Assembly: GCF_002286775.1 (NCBI RefSeq)
Contig: NZ_NSGJ01000006.1
Coordinates: 62,001 to 126,000 of the forward strand
Length of the DNA: 64,000 bases
Source of the DNA: Myroides sp. N17-2
Lineage (GTDB): Bacteria; Bacteroidota; Bacteroidia; Flavobacteriales; Flavobacteriaceae
Direction of reading: 5' to 3'
A program made the position numbers and the translations under genes. This document shows positions 44,218 to 54,123 of the stretch, one piece after another. The notes beneath the pieces were generated by a model. It was not told where the DNA came from and ran no database searches. It worked only from the letters and a program-made list of their open reading frames with translations. Numbering within the stretch: the stretch's first letter is position 1; the number at the start of each line of letters is the position of its first letter.

Positions 44218-44926
44218 TGCTCTTTAGGATAAAACCCATACCAGATTTGGTGTGAATTACTTTATTAGCAGGGTCTGTCTCTATCTTTTTGCGCAGATAG
44301 TTAATGTACACATCTATAAAGTTGGTACCTGTGTCAAAGTGTGTATCCCAAACTTTCTCAGAGATTTCTGTTCTAGATAATACACGTTCAGGGTTCTCCA
44401 TCATGTATTGGAGTAGGTTAAATTCTTTAGGAGTTAAGTGGATCTCTGTACCACTGCGTCTAAATACTTTCTCATTTAAGTCTAGTTCTAGATCAGCATA
44501 CTTTAATACAGTGATGTCAGAAGACTTGATATGTTCAAAACGCTTAAGTAATGCACGTATGCGTACATATAGCTCTCTTAACTCAAAAGGTTTGACTAGA
44601 TAGTCATCAGCTCCAGCATCGAAGCCTTCTACTTTATCATCTGTAGTCCCTAGAGCGGTAAGCATAATAATAGGGATATGAGGAAGTGTTTTTTTAATCT
44701 CTTGGCATAGATCTATTCCATTGATCTTAGGAAGTATAACATCAGTGATGATCAAGTCATACTGTTTCTGCAAGGCAAGTTTCTTCCCTAGATAACCATC
44801 ATAAGCTAAATCTACTTCAAAATTCTGTTCTTCTAAACTGCGTTGGAGTAGCTCTGCAACTCTGACGTCATCTTCGATAACTAATATCTTATCCACTGTG
44901 TTAATGATTAAATTATCCTGAGCCAA
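44207..44926 (-). CDS. OmpR-family response regulator
   Basis: Protein of 239 residues. The receiver domain (about 12-125) has the phospho-acceptor aspartate in LIITDVILPKING and the conserved lysine in DDYLVKPFELREL. A winged-helix DNA-binding domain (about 140-237) follows. First gene of the two-gene operon with the kinase. Targets are unknown. Confidence 0.94.
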   Translation of the reverse strand: MAQDNLIINTVDKILVIEDDVRVAELLQRSLEEQNFEVDLAYDGYLGKKLALQKQYDLIITDVILPKINGIDLCQEIKKTLPHIPIIMLTALGTTDDKVEGFDAGADDYLVKPFELRELYVRIRALLKRFEHIKSSDITVLKYADLELDLNEKVFRRSGTEIHLTPKEFNLLQYMMENPERVLSRTEISEKVWDTHFDTGTNFIDVYINYLRKKIETDPANKVIHTKSGMGFILKSNEN

Positions 44927-45004
44927 GATAAGGCTTTTTTAAAAAAGATAGATAGAAGGATAAGGGTAACTCTAAAACAAATTAAACCTCATTAAAAATA
45001 GTGA

Positions 45005-45044
45005 TAAAAAAAGTCGCTCAATAACGACAAAATTATTGAGCGAC
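45005..45044 (-). terminator. Terminator of ssb
   Basis: Perfect 12-bp stem (45013-45024 with 45033-45044), followed on the minus strand by T7. Confidence 0.92.
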
Positions 45045-45062
45045 AACAGAAATAATAAAACT

Positions 45063-45398
45063 TTACTTACTGCCTAGAAAAACTAATTCTGAAACAGCAA
45101 TTTCGGTAACATAGCGCTGATTACCATCTTTGTCTTCAAAATTACGGTTAACTAACTTACCTTCTACCGCAACCTCTTTCCCTTTATTAACAAACTTTTC
45201 AACAATGTCAGCAAGTTTGCCCCATACAGTGATATTATGCCAGTCACAGGACTCTACCTTCTCTCCCTTGTCATTATAATAAACCTCATTAATCGCTAAT
45301 GAGAATGTGGCTCTTTTCTTGTTGGAGTCATACGTTTTTACTTCAGGATCTTGTCCTACTCTGCCAATTAATTGTACTTTGTTTTTTAACGAACTCAT
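45063..45398 (-). CDS. ssb: Single-stranded DNA-binding protein
   Basis: Protein of 111 residues consisting of the OB-fold only: LIGRVGQDPEVK near the N-terminus, ATFSLAINE, CDWHNITVWGKLADI and GKEVAVEGKLVNR. It lacks the acidic C-terminal tip used to contact other proteins in the main housekeeping SSB, so it is probably an accessory paralogue. Monocistronic. Confidence 0.93.
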   Translation of the reverse strand: MSSLKNKVQLIGRVGQDPEVKTYDSNKKRATFSLAINEVYYNDKGEKVESCDWHNITVWGKLADIVEKFVNKGKEVAVEGKLVNRNFEDKDGNQRYVTEIAVSELVFLGSK

Positions 45399-45559
45399 AA
45401 TTCTAGTTTTTAATAGTTAATAAATTGTTACAGATTAATCTGTCTAGTAAATACAACATCAAAAACAACTCCAACTTTTAACATTTATTTGAATGTTTAA
45501 CCAATAATTCGATTTAATTTGTTTTCTTTTATTCGTAAATTGCAAACAAAAGAATTATT

Positions 45560-47089
45560 ATGGAAGCTACTATAAATAAAGTAGAATTAAGAAATTTATT
45601 AATAGACGATTATTTAGAGCTAAAGAAATCTATGCTCGAATCTTATCAAGAATTGGAAGACCAATATTGGAATAAGGAAGAAATCGAACAACTATTAGAG
45701 GTGTTTCCTGAAGGACAACTTGTGGTATTAGTGGATGATGTCGTAGTGGGATCTGCTTTGTCACTTATTATTGACGAAAAACAAGCGATGGGAGCTCATA
45801 CATATGAACAAATCACAGGATACTCTACCTTTAGTACACATAATCCTGAAGGAAATGTATTATATGGAATAGATGTGTTTATTCACCCTAAATACAGAGG
45901 GCTTAGATTAGGAAGAAGGCTGTATGATGCTCGTAAGGAGATGTGTGAACAGCTTAATCTGAAATCAATAGTATTCGCAGGACGTATCCCTAAATATTCT
46001 AAATATGCGGATGAGTTAACTCCTAAGCAATATTTAGATAAGGTGAGAATGAAGGAAATTCACGATCCAGTGATGTCTTTTCAGATGGCAAATGATTTCC
46101 ACATGGTGCGCCTGATGCGTCACTACTTAGAAGGGGATACTAGTTCTAAAGAATATGCAGTATTACTAGAATGGAATAATATCTACTATGAGAAGGATGT
46201 ACAGTTAATTAATGCAAAGAAAAGTGTAATCAGATTAGGACTTATCCAGTGGCAGATGAGACCGTTAAATGATTTGCAAGAGTTCTTTGACCAGGCTGAG
46301 TTCTTTATCAATGCGGTATCGGATTATGAAAGTGACTTTGCAATGTTTCCAGAGTTGTTTATTGCTCCATTAATGGCGGATTACAATCACTTATCTGAGG
46401 CTGATGCAATACGTGAGTTAGCGCGATATACTGATTCTATACGTAAGAAGTTTCAAGAGTTTGCTATCTCATATAACATTAATATCATTACAGGAAGTAT
46501 GCCACATTTAGTAGATGGTACACTTTATAACGTAGGATTCTTATGTAAACGAGATGGTACATATGAGATGTATTCTAAGATACATATTACTCCTAATGAA
46601 GTACACTATTGGGGGATGAAAGGAGGGTCTAAGATACAGACATTCGATACGGACTGTGGTAAGATAGGAATTATGATATGCTACGATGTGGAGTTCCCAG
46701 AACTATCTAGATTATTAGCAGATCAAGGAATGGATATATTGTTCGTTCCATTCTTAACAGATACTCAGAATGGATATACACGTGTGCGTAACTGTGCAGC
46801 TGCTAGAGCTATTGAGAATGAGTGTTATGTTGCTATAGCGGGATGTGTGGGTAACTTACCTAAGGTGAATAACATGGATATACAGTTCGCACAGGCAGCT
46901 GTGTTAACACCATCTGACTTCGCTTTCCCTACTAATGGAGTGAAAGCTGAAGCTACCCCTAATACAGAGATGACATTAATCGTAGATGTAGATGTGGACT
47001 TACTGAAAGAGTTACATGAACACGGTAGTGTACGTATCAAGAAAGATAGACGTACTGACTTATATCAAACTAGAGCATTAAATCAATAA
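45560..47089 (+). CDS. GNAT acetyltransferase fused to carbon-nitrogen hydrolase
   Basis: Protein of 509 residues with two domains. Residues 8-210 are GNAT-like, with the acetyl-CoA loop in HPKYRGLRLGRRLYDARKE. Residues 225-505 are a nitrilase-superfamily hydrolase whose triad is visible: glutamate in FAMFPELF, lysine in YSKIHITPNE and cysteine in GIMICYDVEFPE. The fusion is known across bacteria; substrates are uncharacterised, but coupled deacylation/acylation of an amide is plausible. Monocistronic with a terminator. Confidence 0.92.
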   Translation: MEATINKVELRNLLIDDYLELKKSMLESYQELEDQYWNKEEIEQLLEVFPEGQLVVLVDDVVVGSALSLIIDEKQAMGAHTYEQITGYSTFSTHNPEGNVLYGIDVFIHPKYRGLRLGRRLYDARKEMCEQLNLKSIVFAGRIPKYSKYADELTPKQYLDKVRMKEIHDPVMSFQMANDFHMVRLMRHYLEGDTSSKEYAVLLEWNNIYYEKDVQLINAKKSVIRLGLIQWQMRPLNDLQEFFDQAEFFINAVSDYESDFAMFPELFIAPLMADYNHLSEADAIRELARYTDSIRKKFQEFAISYNINIITGSMPHLVDGTLYNVGFLCKRDGTYEMYSKIHITPNEVHYWGMKGGSKIQTFDTDCGKIGIMICYDVEFPELSRLLADQGMDILFVPFLTDTQNGYTRVRNCAAARAIENECYVAIAGCVGNLPKVNNMDIQFAQAAVLTPSDFAFPTNGVKAEATPNTEMTLIVDVDVDLLKELHEHGSVRIKKDRRTDLYQTRALNQ

Positions 47090-47414
47090 TGCAAAGTATA
47101 AAAGCTTATTACTAGTTGAAAATTACTTGGAAACAAGAAGTTAATGGTTCAATCCAATTATAACTGAAGAGAGCACTCCTATTAAAAGGGGTGCTCTTTT
47201 TTATTAAAACCCTAAATCAACTTTAAACTATTAAGTAGGTAAAAATATTGAAACAATATATTTACTTTTAACGAATTATTACAGATTGCAAATAATACCA
47301 TATTCTAATGTTGTCAACTCATATAGTGTAAAATAACTAGGTAGTAAAATAACAATATAATAGATAGAGGTGTAGTATGGCAAGAATATTGTAATGACAA
47401 TTAAAAAGACTTAT
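47090..47414. other. Intergenic region
   Basis: Holds a terminator at 47170. The remaining 200 bases before the first PCMD gene are AT-rich, with no exact TAnnTTTG match. Confidence 0.5.
47170..47202 (+). terminator. Terminator of the GNAT-nitrilase gene
   Basis: A 10-bp stem with one G-T pair (47170-47179 with 47188-47197), followed by T6. Confidence 0.88.
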
Positions 47415-48509
47415 ATGAAACAATACATTAAAGCCTTATTATTAGTAACACCAGTATTAATGATCTCATGTATCAAAGATGAGGAGCTAGATACTAATGC
47501 TGATATACTTGAAGCTTACATTCCTAGTGAATACCTTAAGACAGACCCTATAGTGACGAATACTTCTGTTGAGTTTAGGGTTAAAGCCAATACAGATTTA
47601 GAAAAGCAAACACCTTTCTTTATTATATCTCCTAATGCAACTATGGATCCACCTAATGGAACTACTCGTGACTTTACGACTAGCCAACAAGTCACTGTTA
47701 CAGCACAGGATAAGAGATGGAAGAAGACATATACAGTTAGTTTTACGAGTGACGAATTAAGTACCTTATATACTTTTAATAATGCAGAGTTAGTAGATCG
47801 TAATAGATACTATAGGTTTTATGAGGTAGGTTCTAATGGAGATAAGATATACGATTGGGATAGTGGTAATCAGGGGTATGCTACAGTAGCGGGTAGTACT
47901 CCTCCGGATGGATATCCTACTTCTATATCTCCTGGACGCAGAGGAGGATTAGCAGTAAAAATGCAGACTGTATATACGTCTAATTTAGGAGCGAATACTG
48001 GTAACCCTATAGCGGCAGGTAATATGTTCTTAGGTGTCTTTAAACTTAATATTTTTAATACTTTAAAGTCTACTAAGTTTGGATTGCCTTATACAGGTGA
48101 TTTACCTACAAGTTTAAGGGGAATGTATAAATATGAAGCGGGAAAAGTAGTAACGGATAGCGATTTTAATGAAGTACCTGGTGCTAAAGATAGTTTTGAT
48201 ATCTATGCGATTCTATTTGAATCTCAAAAGAAGGATAATTTCCAATATGGTGACCATGCTTTTAAAGATCCTCGTAATGTAGCTATTGCTAGAATAGAAG
48301 AAAAAGATAGAAAGGAGACTAAACTGTGGACAGAGTTTAACGTGCCATTTAATCTTCTGCCTGGTAAAACGTATGATAAAACAAAGGATTATGTACTCGC
48401 TATCGTGATGACCTCTAGTGTAGATGGCGCTGATTTTAAAGGAGCAATTGGAAGTACACTTATCGTGGATGAAATAGAGTTAGTATATGAACAAGAAAAT
48501 AAGAACTAA
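47415..48509 (+). CDS. PCMD-domain lipoprotein, first cassette
   Basis: Lipoprotein of 364 residues; the signal ends LMISCIKDEE (cysteine at 19). An N-terminal immunoglobulin-like region (about 25-125) is followed by the PCMD domain (about 130-360), named from a presumed but unproven link to carbohydrate metabolism. Visible family features include GNPIAAGNMFLGVF, TSLRGMYKYEAG and the late VDEIEL. I choose the ATG at 47415; an ATG seven codons upstream gives a less typical signal. The next gene, a barrel protein, starts two bases after the stop. Confidence 0.85.
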   Translation: MKQYIKALLLVTPVLMISCIKDEELDTNADILEAYIPSEYLKTDPIVTNTSVEFRVKANTDLEKQTPFFIISPNATMDPPNGTTRDFTTSQQVTVTAQDKRWKKTYTVSFTSDELSTLYTFNNAELVDRNRYYRFYEVGSNGDKIYDWDSGNQGYATVAGSTPPDGYPTSISPGRRGGLAVKMQTVYTSNLGANTGNPIAAGNMFLGVFKLNIFNTLKSTKFGLPYTGDLPTSLRGMYKYEAGKVVTDSDFNEVPGAKDSFDIYAILFESQKKDNFQYGDHAFKDPRNVAIARIEEKDRKETKLWTEFNVPFNLLPGKTYDKTKDYVLAIVMTSSVDGADFKGAIGSTLIVDEIELVYEQENKN

Positions 48510-48510
48510 G

Positions 48511-49293
48511 ATGAGCAAGTTACATAGATATATCACTTGTTTCGTTATACTGATAGGCGTAAGTGTAGTTGGTCAAGAGAGAGATTCTACAGGATTTAAA
48601 GCATTCTTTAAAGAGAATGTGGAATATCAGTTAAGAGGACAGTTTAGCATCGGTGGTGCTACTCCGTTAGGAATGCCAGCACAGATACGTGAGATTAATA
48701 GTTATAACCCAACGCTTCAGCTTGGATTAGAATTAAATGTGACGAAGTGGTTAACGAATGACCAAAAATGGGGGATACGAACAGGTCTTCGTATGGAAGG
48801 CAGAGGAATGAAAACAGATGCTAGGGTAAAGAATTACTATACCCAAATAGACGGTGGAGAAGGCAAACAGACAAAGGGATACTTCACTGGTAATGTAAAG
48901 ACTGTAATGAAGAATTCTTATATCACCTTTCCTATCTTAGCGACATTTAATGCAACTGAGAATTGGAATGCTTATGGAGGGATGTATTTCTCAGGGTTGA
49001 TAGATAAAGATTTTACAGGATATGTGTATGATGGTGTTCTGAGGGAAGGTAATCCTATCGGCACGCCAGTGGAGTTTGAAGGGGATGCTCGAGGAGATTA
49101 TGATTTCTCTGAAGAGTTAAATAGATTTCAATACGGAATACAAGTAGGAGGGGAGTATAAGTTAAACACACACTTCCGTTTATTTACAGATTTGAATTGG
49201 GGATTAAATGGCGTGTTTAGAAAAGACTTCGATGCCATCACATTTAAGATGTATAATATTTATGCTAATATAGGTTTTGGATATACGTTTTAA
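48511..49293 (+). CDS. PorT-like outer-membrane beta-barrel protein, first cassette
   Basis: Protein of 260 residues. A signal peptide (1-21, ending VVGQ) is followed by alternating beta strands typical of small outer-membrane barrels of the PorT type, ending YANIGFGYTF. The frame opens earlier at 48487 inside the lipoprotein gene; the ATG at 48511, right after its stop, gives a clean signal peptide. About half of its residues match the barrel of the second cassette. Confidence 0.82.
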   Translation: MSKLHRYITCFVILIGVSVVGQERDSTGFKAFFKENVEYQLRGQFSIGGATPLGMPAQIREINSYNPTLQLGLELNVTKWLTNDQKWGIRTGLRMEGRGMKTDARVKNYYTQIDGGEGKQTKGYFTGNVKTVMKNSYITFPILATFNATENWNAYGGMYFSGLIDKDFTGYVYDGVLREGNPIGTPVEFEGDARGDYDFSEELNRFQYGIQVGGEYKLNTHFRLFTDLNWGLNGVFRKDFDAITFKMYNIYANIGFGYTF

Positions 49294-49370
49294 CTAAAAG
49301 GGGCAGTAGCAAAAGCTCTGTTTTACTTGTGTTAAAACCAGATTACAAAGTTAAAATAATACTAAACTCT

Positions 49371-49400
49371 AAAGGTCAATCGTATAGATTGGCCTTTTTT
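49371..49400 (+). terminator. Terminator of the first cassette
   Basis: A 10-bp stem (49372-49381 with 49387-49396), one G-T pair, followed by a T run. Confidence 0.88.
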
Positions 49401-49567
49401 ATTTGAACACCATTTGACAAATGCGTAAAGTGTACACAAATTTTAATACAAAACAGTAAAAGAACTAACTTTATAAAATAGAAATAGTAGATAAGCTTGT
49501 GGCAATTTGCCTTACTGTTATAATCTTAACGCTTCAGGAGGGAAACCTCTTTCTAGAGTAGAAGTTG

Positions 49568-49575
49568 TACCTTTG
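49568..49575 (+). promoter_or_regulatory. Promoter -7 element for the second cassette
   Basis: TACCTTTG, exact match to TAnnTTTG, 90 bases before the lipoprotein gene. Confidence 0.7.
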
Positions 49576-49664
49576 TAGATTACGAATATTTCTTAGTCAT
49601 TAAGCTAATATTAAATTATGGTTAAATGACTTAAACAAAACATTAAAACATAATACCATAACCT

Positions 49665-50804
49665 ATGAGAATAAAATACTTATTATTCACCCTTATAACC
49701 ATTATAGGGATTACGTTTTCGTCTTGTATAAAAGATGAGGCTGAAACAATGGAATCAGATATTGCTTCTGCTACAATTCAAGATGCGGATAAATATCTAC
49801 TAACAATTCCAACCATAACTAACAATAACGTTTTCTTCAGACTTCAACCAGATATCGACGAAAGAGACTTCGCTCCAATGTTCAAACTTTCAAATGGTGC
49901 AACAATTTCGCCTGAAAATGGATCAAAACAAAACTTCTCTAAAGGGCCAGTGCAGTACACTATTACATCACAAGATGGTAGATGGAAAAAAATATATAAT
50001 GTTAGCTTTCTTACTAATACATTTATAACATATTATGATTTTGAAAATGTAAAAACAGTAGTTACTGAAAGTCCAGAAGGAAAATATCATGAATTTTTCG
50101 AAAGACTACCAGATGGTTTCGAAAAATACGATTGGACTAGTGGAAATGAAGGTTATAATATGCTAGCTGAAACTCTATTAGAAGAAGGACAAGAATTATC
50201 TCCTGCAGTATACCCAACAGCTTCTACAGAAGAAGGATATAAAGGAAAAGGAGTTAAAATGGTAACTAAGGGAACAGGGCCTTTAGGTAATATGATGGGC
50301 TCTCCTATAGCAGCAGGGAACTTATATCTTGGAACTTTTCAATTTACATTTCCAGCTATTAAATCAACAAGATTTGGTATTCCTTATAGTACAGGTATTA
50401 ATATGCCAAAATCTTTAAAAGGACATTATAAATACAAAGCAGGAAAAGACTTTACTGTCACAAGCAAACAAGGTTCAGCTTTAACCAAGGATGCATGGGA
50501 TGCATATGCTATTATCTTTGAAAAAGGAGATAACCCTAAAAAAGAATTCTTAGCGGGTGATCACAAATTCTTAGATCCTAGAATGGTTGCCATTGCAAGA
50601 TTAGACAATAAAGACAGAGTTGAAACTGATAGATGGACAAAATTTGAAATCCCTTTTAAAATGGTAGATGGTAAAATATTTGATCCAAAAGCTCAATATA
50701 TGATTGCTATTGTATTCTCTGCTAGTGTTGAAGGAGATGTCTTTAATGGGGCAGTCGGTAGTACTCTATACATAGATGAAGTTGAATTAGACTTCGATAA
50801 ATAA
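49665..50804 (+). CDS. PCMD-domain lipoprotein, second cassette
   Basis: Paralogue of the lipoprotein at 47415, 379 residues. The signal ends GITFSSCIKDEAE (cysteine at 21). It shares the CIKDE start, QYTITSQDGRWKKIYNVSF (first copy: QDKRWKKTYTVSF), DWTSGNEGY, GSPIAAGNLYLGTF, SLKGHYKYKAGK and the late VGSTLYIDEVEL. Base use is richer in A than in the first copy. It has its own promoter and is followed 26 bases later by its barrel partner. Confidence 0.86.
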   Translation: MRIKYLLFTLITIIGITFSSCIKDEAETMESDIASATIQDADKYLLTIPTITNNNVFFRLQPDIDERDFAPMFKLSNGATISPENGSKQNFSKGPVQYTITSQDGRWKKIYNVSFLTNTFITYYDFENVKTVVTESPEGKYHEFFERLPDGFEKYDWTSGNEGYNMLAETLLEEGQELSPAVYPTASTEEGYKGKGVKMVTKGTGPLGNMMGSPIAAGNLYLGTFQFTFPAIKSTRFGIPYSTGINMPKSLKGHYKYKAGKDFTVTSKQGSALTKDAWDAYAIIFEKGDNPKKEFLAGDHKFLDPRMVAIARLDNKDRVETDRWTKFEIPFKMVDGKIFDPKAQYMIAIVFSASVEGDVFNGAVGSTLYIDEVELDFDK

Positions 50805-50830
50805 TAGTCCCAATAAATAAATCAGATACA

Positions 50831-51625
50831 ATGAAAAAAACAATATATACATTGGCTTTATCTCTAGGGATATTGATTACAGCTTCTGCACAAAATCAGG
50901 AGGAACAAAAATCTGTAGAGAAAAATGCTTTTGAAACATTCTTTACAGAAAATATGGATTTCCAAGTTAGAGCTCACTTTAGTATTGGAGGTTCTTCTCC
51001 ATTAGGATTGCCTAAGGAAATAAGAAAAATAGATAGTTATAATCCAGGACTTCAATTAGGTTTAGAAGCGAACGCTACTAAATGGTTTGCTGATGATAAG
51101 CACTGGGGAGTTCGCTTAGGTCTTCGTTTTGAAGGTAAGGGAATGACTACTAAAGCAAATGTAAAGGGGTACTTAACAGAGATTATTCAAGATAACGCTA
51201 AAGTAAGAGGTTATTTTACAGGGGATGTAAAGACTAAAGTAAGAAATACTTATTTAACTGTACCTGTCAATGTTATTTATAAAATAAACGAAGATTGGAA
51301 TATCTATGGAGGTTTATATTTCTCTGCCTTGATTGACAAAACTTTTGATGGACATGTATCTAATGGATACTTAAGACAAAATGATCCAAATGGTTCTAAA
51401 TTAACTTTTGAAGATGACAGTAGTGCTCCTTATGATTTCTCTAAAGAAGTTAGAAAATTCCAATGGGGAACTCAAGTAGGTGCTGAATGGAAGATGAATA
51501 AGAACTTCCTCTTGTTAGGTGAAGTATCTTATGGATTCAACGGAGTTCTTAATAAAGACTTCGATGCTATATCGTTCTCTATGCACAATATTTACTTAAA
51601 CTTAGGGTTTGGGTACCAATTCTAA
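50831..51625 (+). CDS. PorT-like outer-membrane beta-barrel protein, second cassette
   Basis: Protein of 264 residues with a signal peptide (1-20, ending ASAQ). It aligns with the barrel at 48511 along its whole length: FSIGGSSPLGLPKEIRKIDS against FSIGGATPLGMPAQIREINS, and ending NLGFGYQF against NIGFGYTF. The strict pairing of one lipoprotein with one barrel in both cassettes suggests they work as a complex in the outer membrane; no function is known. Confidence 0.84.
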   Translation: MKKTIYTLALSLGILITASAQNQEEQKSVEKNAFETFFTENMDFQVRAHFSIGGSSPLGLPKEIRKIDSYNPGLQLGLEANATKWFADDKHWGVRLGLRFEGKGMTTKANVKGYLTEIIQDNAKVRGYFTGDVKTKVRNTYLTVPVNVIYKINEDWNIYGGLYFSALIDKTFDGHVSNGYLRQNDPNGSKLTFEDDSSAPYDFSKEVRKFQWGTQVGAEWKMNKNFLLLGEVSYGFNGVLNKDFDAISFSMHNIYLNLGFGYQF

Positions 51626-51647
51626 TATAGGTGACTTAAACGCATAT

Positions 51648-51682
51648 AAAAAAGGCTTGCAGAGTATTCTGCAAGCCTTTTT
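51648..51682. terminator. Bidirectional terminator after the second cassette
   Basis: Stem AGGCTTGCAGA/TCTGCAAGCCT with A run on the left and T run on the right; serves the cassette and the converging phosphodiesterase gene. Confidence 0.9.
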
Positions 51683-51708
51683 CAATATATAAATAATCTA
51701 GTACTTAG

Positions 51709-52980
51709 TTATTTCACTAACACCTGTTTCGCTACTTTATCTGTACCGTCTATTTCTTCCGTTACTTCTAGACCTAGTATCTTAGTAATAACAGGGTAAA
51801 CGTGTACATTCTCGAAAGTCTCTATTGTTTTACCTGATTTGAATTGTGGACCTTTTGCTAAGAAGATAGCATGCATTTCTTTTACTGTATTAGGGTCAAA
51901 ACCATGACTACCGGCTAACTTTCTATTCGTGAAGTAATATGGTGCTTCAGCTGTGATAACGATATCTCCAACTCTACCGAAACGGTCATTCTCTCCTCCG
52001 AAGTTAAACTCTTTAGGCAAGTCAGCGCTCTTATACACTTTCATGTGTTTAGGATTAACCGCCTTTTTAATCTTTTTATAGTAAGTGTCTATTTCTTTTT
52101 TGTCATTGATAAACGCACTCATATAAGTTCCATTACTCACTAGTTTCATTTCATCCCCTTTTAATTTTAAAGGAAAGCTTAGTAATGTTTCTTGATCTAA
52201 CGTTAGCATACCATGATCAGATACGACTACATAGTTAACAGGTAAGTTTAGTTTATCTACTGCAGCTACTAGCTTTTCGATAGATTGGTCAGCGTAGTGA
52301 ACTGCCTCTTCTGTTTCTTTTGCATCTGGACCAAAACTATGACCAGCGTGATCTACTTCAGGTAGATAGAATGTGATAAAGTGAGGTCTCTTAGCTTCAG
52401 GTAGAGATAACCAATCAACTACTTCATTAATACGTCCATCCATATCAAACTTCTCAGAGTATGCATAGTAATATGATGGTAATGTTCCTTTAATAGGAGC
52501 TTCAGAACCTGGCCAGTAGTAGCATGCACTTAGCATCCCTTGTTGTTCTGCTAATACCCATAGAGGAGTTCCTCCATACCATGCAGGGTCGTGTACTGCC
52601 TTAGCATTGCGAAGAGAATAACGCTCTTCTAACTTTGGATCGTAGATGTTATTACCTACTAGCCCATGGTGTGCAGGATATAATCCTGTCGCTATTGTAT
52701 AGTGATTAGGGAAAGTTACAGATGGGTAAGAAGGTTGCATGGACTCTGCTCTTACTCCTTCTTTTCCTAATTTTTCTAAGAATTTAGCATTGTATTTCTC
52801 AATGTAATCGTATCTGAACCCATCAATAGAAATCAAGATAACGTAAGGCTTGTCTACTTGTTTACTGTCATTTACTCGATTTTCAATAACGAATTGCTTT
52901 TGTATTTCTTGGGCAGAAGTAGTATTTGACATTGTCAAACACATTCCAATGGCTAATAGGGGAAATAGTAATTTCTTCAT
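51709..52980 (-). CDS. Exported ENPP-type nucleotide pyrophosphatase/phosphodiesterase
   Basis: Protein of 423 residues of the alkaline phosphatase superfamily. Signal peptide 1-23 (ending TSA). Metal-binding ISIDGFRYDY is near residue 48, the nucleophile threonine is in PSVTFPNHYT (about 85-94), and VVSDHGML and GSHGFDP supply further metal ligands. ENPP enzymes cleave nucleotide pyrophosphate or phosphodiester bonds in the periplasm or outside the cell. Monocistronic. Confidence 0.9.
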   Translation of the reverse strand: MKKLLFPLLAIGMCLTMSNTTSAQEIQKQFVIENRVNDSKQVDKPYVILISIDGFRYDYIEKYNAKFLEKLGKEGVRAESMQPSYPSVTFPNHYTIATGLYPAHHGLVGNNIYDPKLEERYSLRNAKAVHDPAWYGGTPLWVLAEQQGMLSACYYWPGSEAPIKGTLPSYYYAYSEKFDMDGRINEVVDWLSLPEAKRPHFITFYLPEVDHAGHSFGPDAKETEEAVHYADQSIEKLVAAVDKLNLPVNYVVVSDHGMLTLDQETLLSFPLKLKGDEMKLVSNGTYMSAFINDKKEIDTYYKKIKKAVNPKHMKVYKSADLPKEFNFGGENDRFGRVGDIVITAEAPYYFTNRKLAGSHGFDPNTVKEMHAIFLAKGPQFKSGKTIETFENVHVYPVITKILGLEVTEEIDGTDKVAKQVLVK

Positions 52981-53190
52981 GTTGTTTTGTTTTTCTAGAC
53001 CAAATATCCGTAGATATATTTATCCTTACAAAGGAAATGCTTATTTTTATAAATAATTTAAACTCAGTGTTAACTCTAGTCCTTTAGTTATAAATAAGTT
53101 ATGTCTGATGATTGAGTTTTCAGTCTAATAGCCTGTTTAGTATTAGATAAGGAGCTATAGTAACGCTAAGTAAAAATACACCACTAAAAT

Positions 53191-53982
53191 ATGAAACATA
53201 TAAGCATACTCGGCAGTGGATGGTTAGGTACACCATTAGCTGAAAATTTAATCAATAAAGGCCATCAGGTAAAGGGATCAACAACTACTCTTGCTAAGAT
53301 GAATATTTTAGAAGAACATAATATCAAGCCTTATCACATTAACCTATATGAAGATAACATTCAGTTTTTGGATTCTTTTATTGGTAATGCAGAGCTGCTG
53401 ATTATCACTATTCCTCCTATACGTGGAGAAGCTACTCCTACGTATGCGGAGAACTTTAAGAAGCTTATTCCATATATTCATAAATACAATATCAAGAATG
53501 TAATTATGATGAGTTCTGTCTCAGTATATGCTCCTCAAACAGGAGTTATTACAGAAGAAAATGAACTGTTCTCAGATGAACCAACTGCTGTACAGATTAG
53601 AGAAGCAGAGGATGTCTTGCTAAATGAAGAGGGAATTAATACATGTATTTTACGTCTAGGTGGTCTATTCAGTGAAGATAGAAAACCTGTTGATTATATT
53701 GTGCGTAAGGAAGTATTAGACAATCCTGAACTTCCTATTAATATGATCCATCTAGAAGATATTATCGCGATGTCTAGCGCAATAATTGAAAAGGGATTTG
53801 TAGGGAATTCTATTTATAATATAGTTTCTCCTAAGTACGAGAATAGACTAGATTATTACAAGCAAGAAGCAATAAAACACAAACTTACTTTACCACCACT
53901 AGGAGAGAATAATAGTGATTTTTATAAAAAAATCAGTGGAAATAAGATAGCAACTACCACTAATTTATCATACCTATTTTAG
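53191..53982 (+). CDS. NAD-dependent epimerase/dehydratase-like protein
   Basis: Protein of 263 residues of the extended SDR type. It opens HISILGSGWLGTPLAENL, a Rossmann loop variant (GSGWLG), followed by VKGSTTT where the cofactor's ribose side binds. SSVSVYAP near 110 holds part of the active site, although the usual YxxxK motif is not clear. The substrate is unknown; an oxidoreductase or epimerase on a sugar nucleotide is possible. Single gene. Confidence 0.82.
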   Translation: MKHISILGSGWLGTPLAENLINKGHQVKGSTTTLAKMNILEEHNIKPYHINLYEDNIQFLDSFIGNAELLIITIPPIRGEATPTYAENFKKLIPYIHKYNIKNVIMMSSVSVYAPQTGVITEENELFSDEPTAVQIREAEDVLLNEEGINTCILRLGGLFSEDRKPVDYIVRKEVLDNPELPINMIHLEDIIAMSSAIIEKGFVGNSIYNIVSPKYENRLDYYKQEAIKHKLTLPPLGENNSDFYKKISGNKIATTTNLSYLF

Positions 53983-54123
53983 GTAAAAAATGACAATAAT
54001 ATAAGTTTATGCCTTTGTTTATCCTACTTAGACAAAGTTAGTGTGAGATAAATTCTATTGACATAAAAATATATTTCCATCATTTTTTTTAGTACCTTGT
54101 ATGCTAGATGAAAGCACTCCATT

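Larger units (their letters stand above)
49294..49664. other. Region between the two cassettes
   Basis: Contains the terminator of the first cassette and the promoter of the second. A GAGG/CCTC hairpin with a GAAA loop lies around 49539-49550, just upstream of the promoter. The leader of the second cassette is about 85 nt. Confidence 0.6.
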
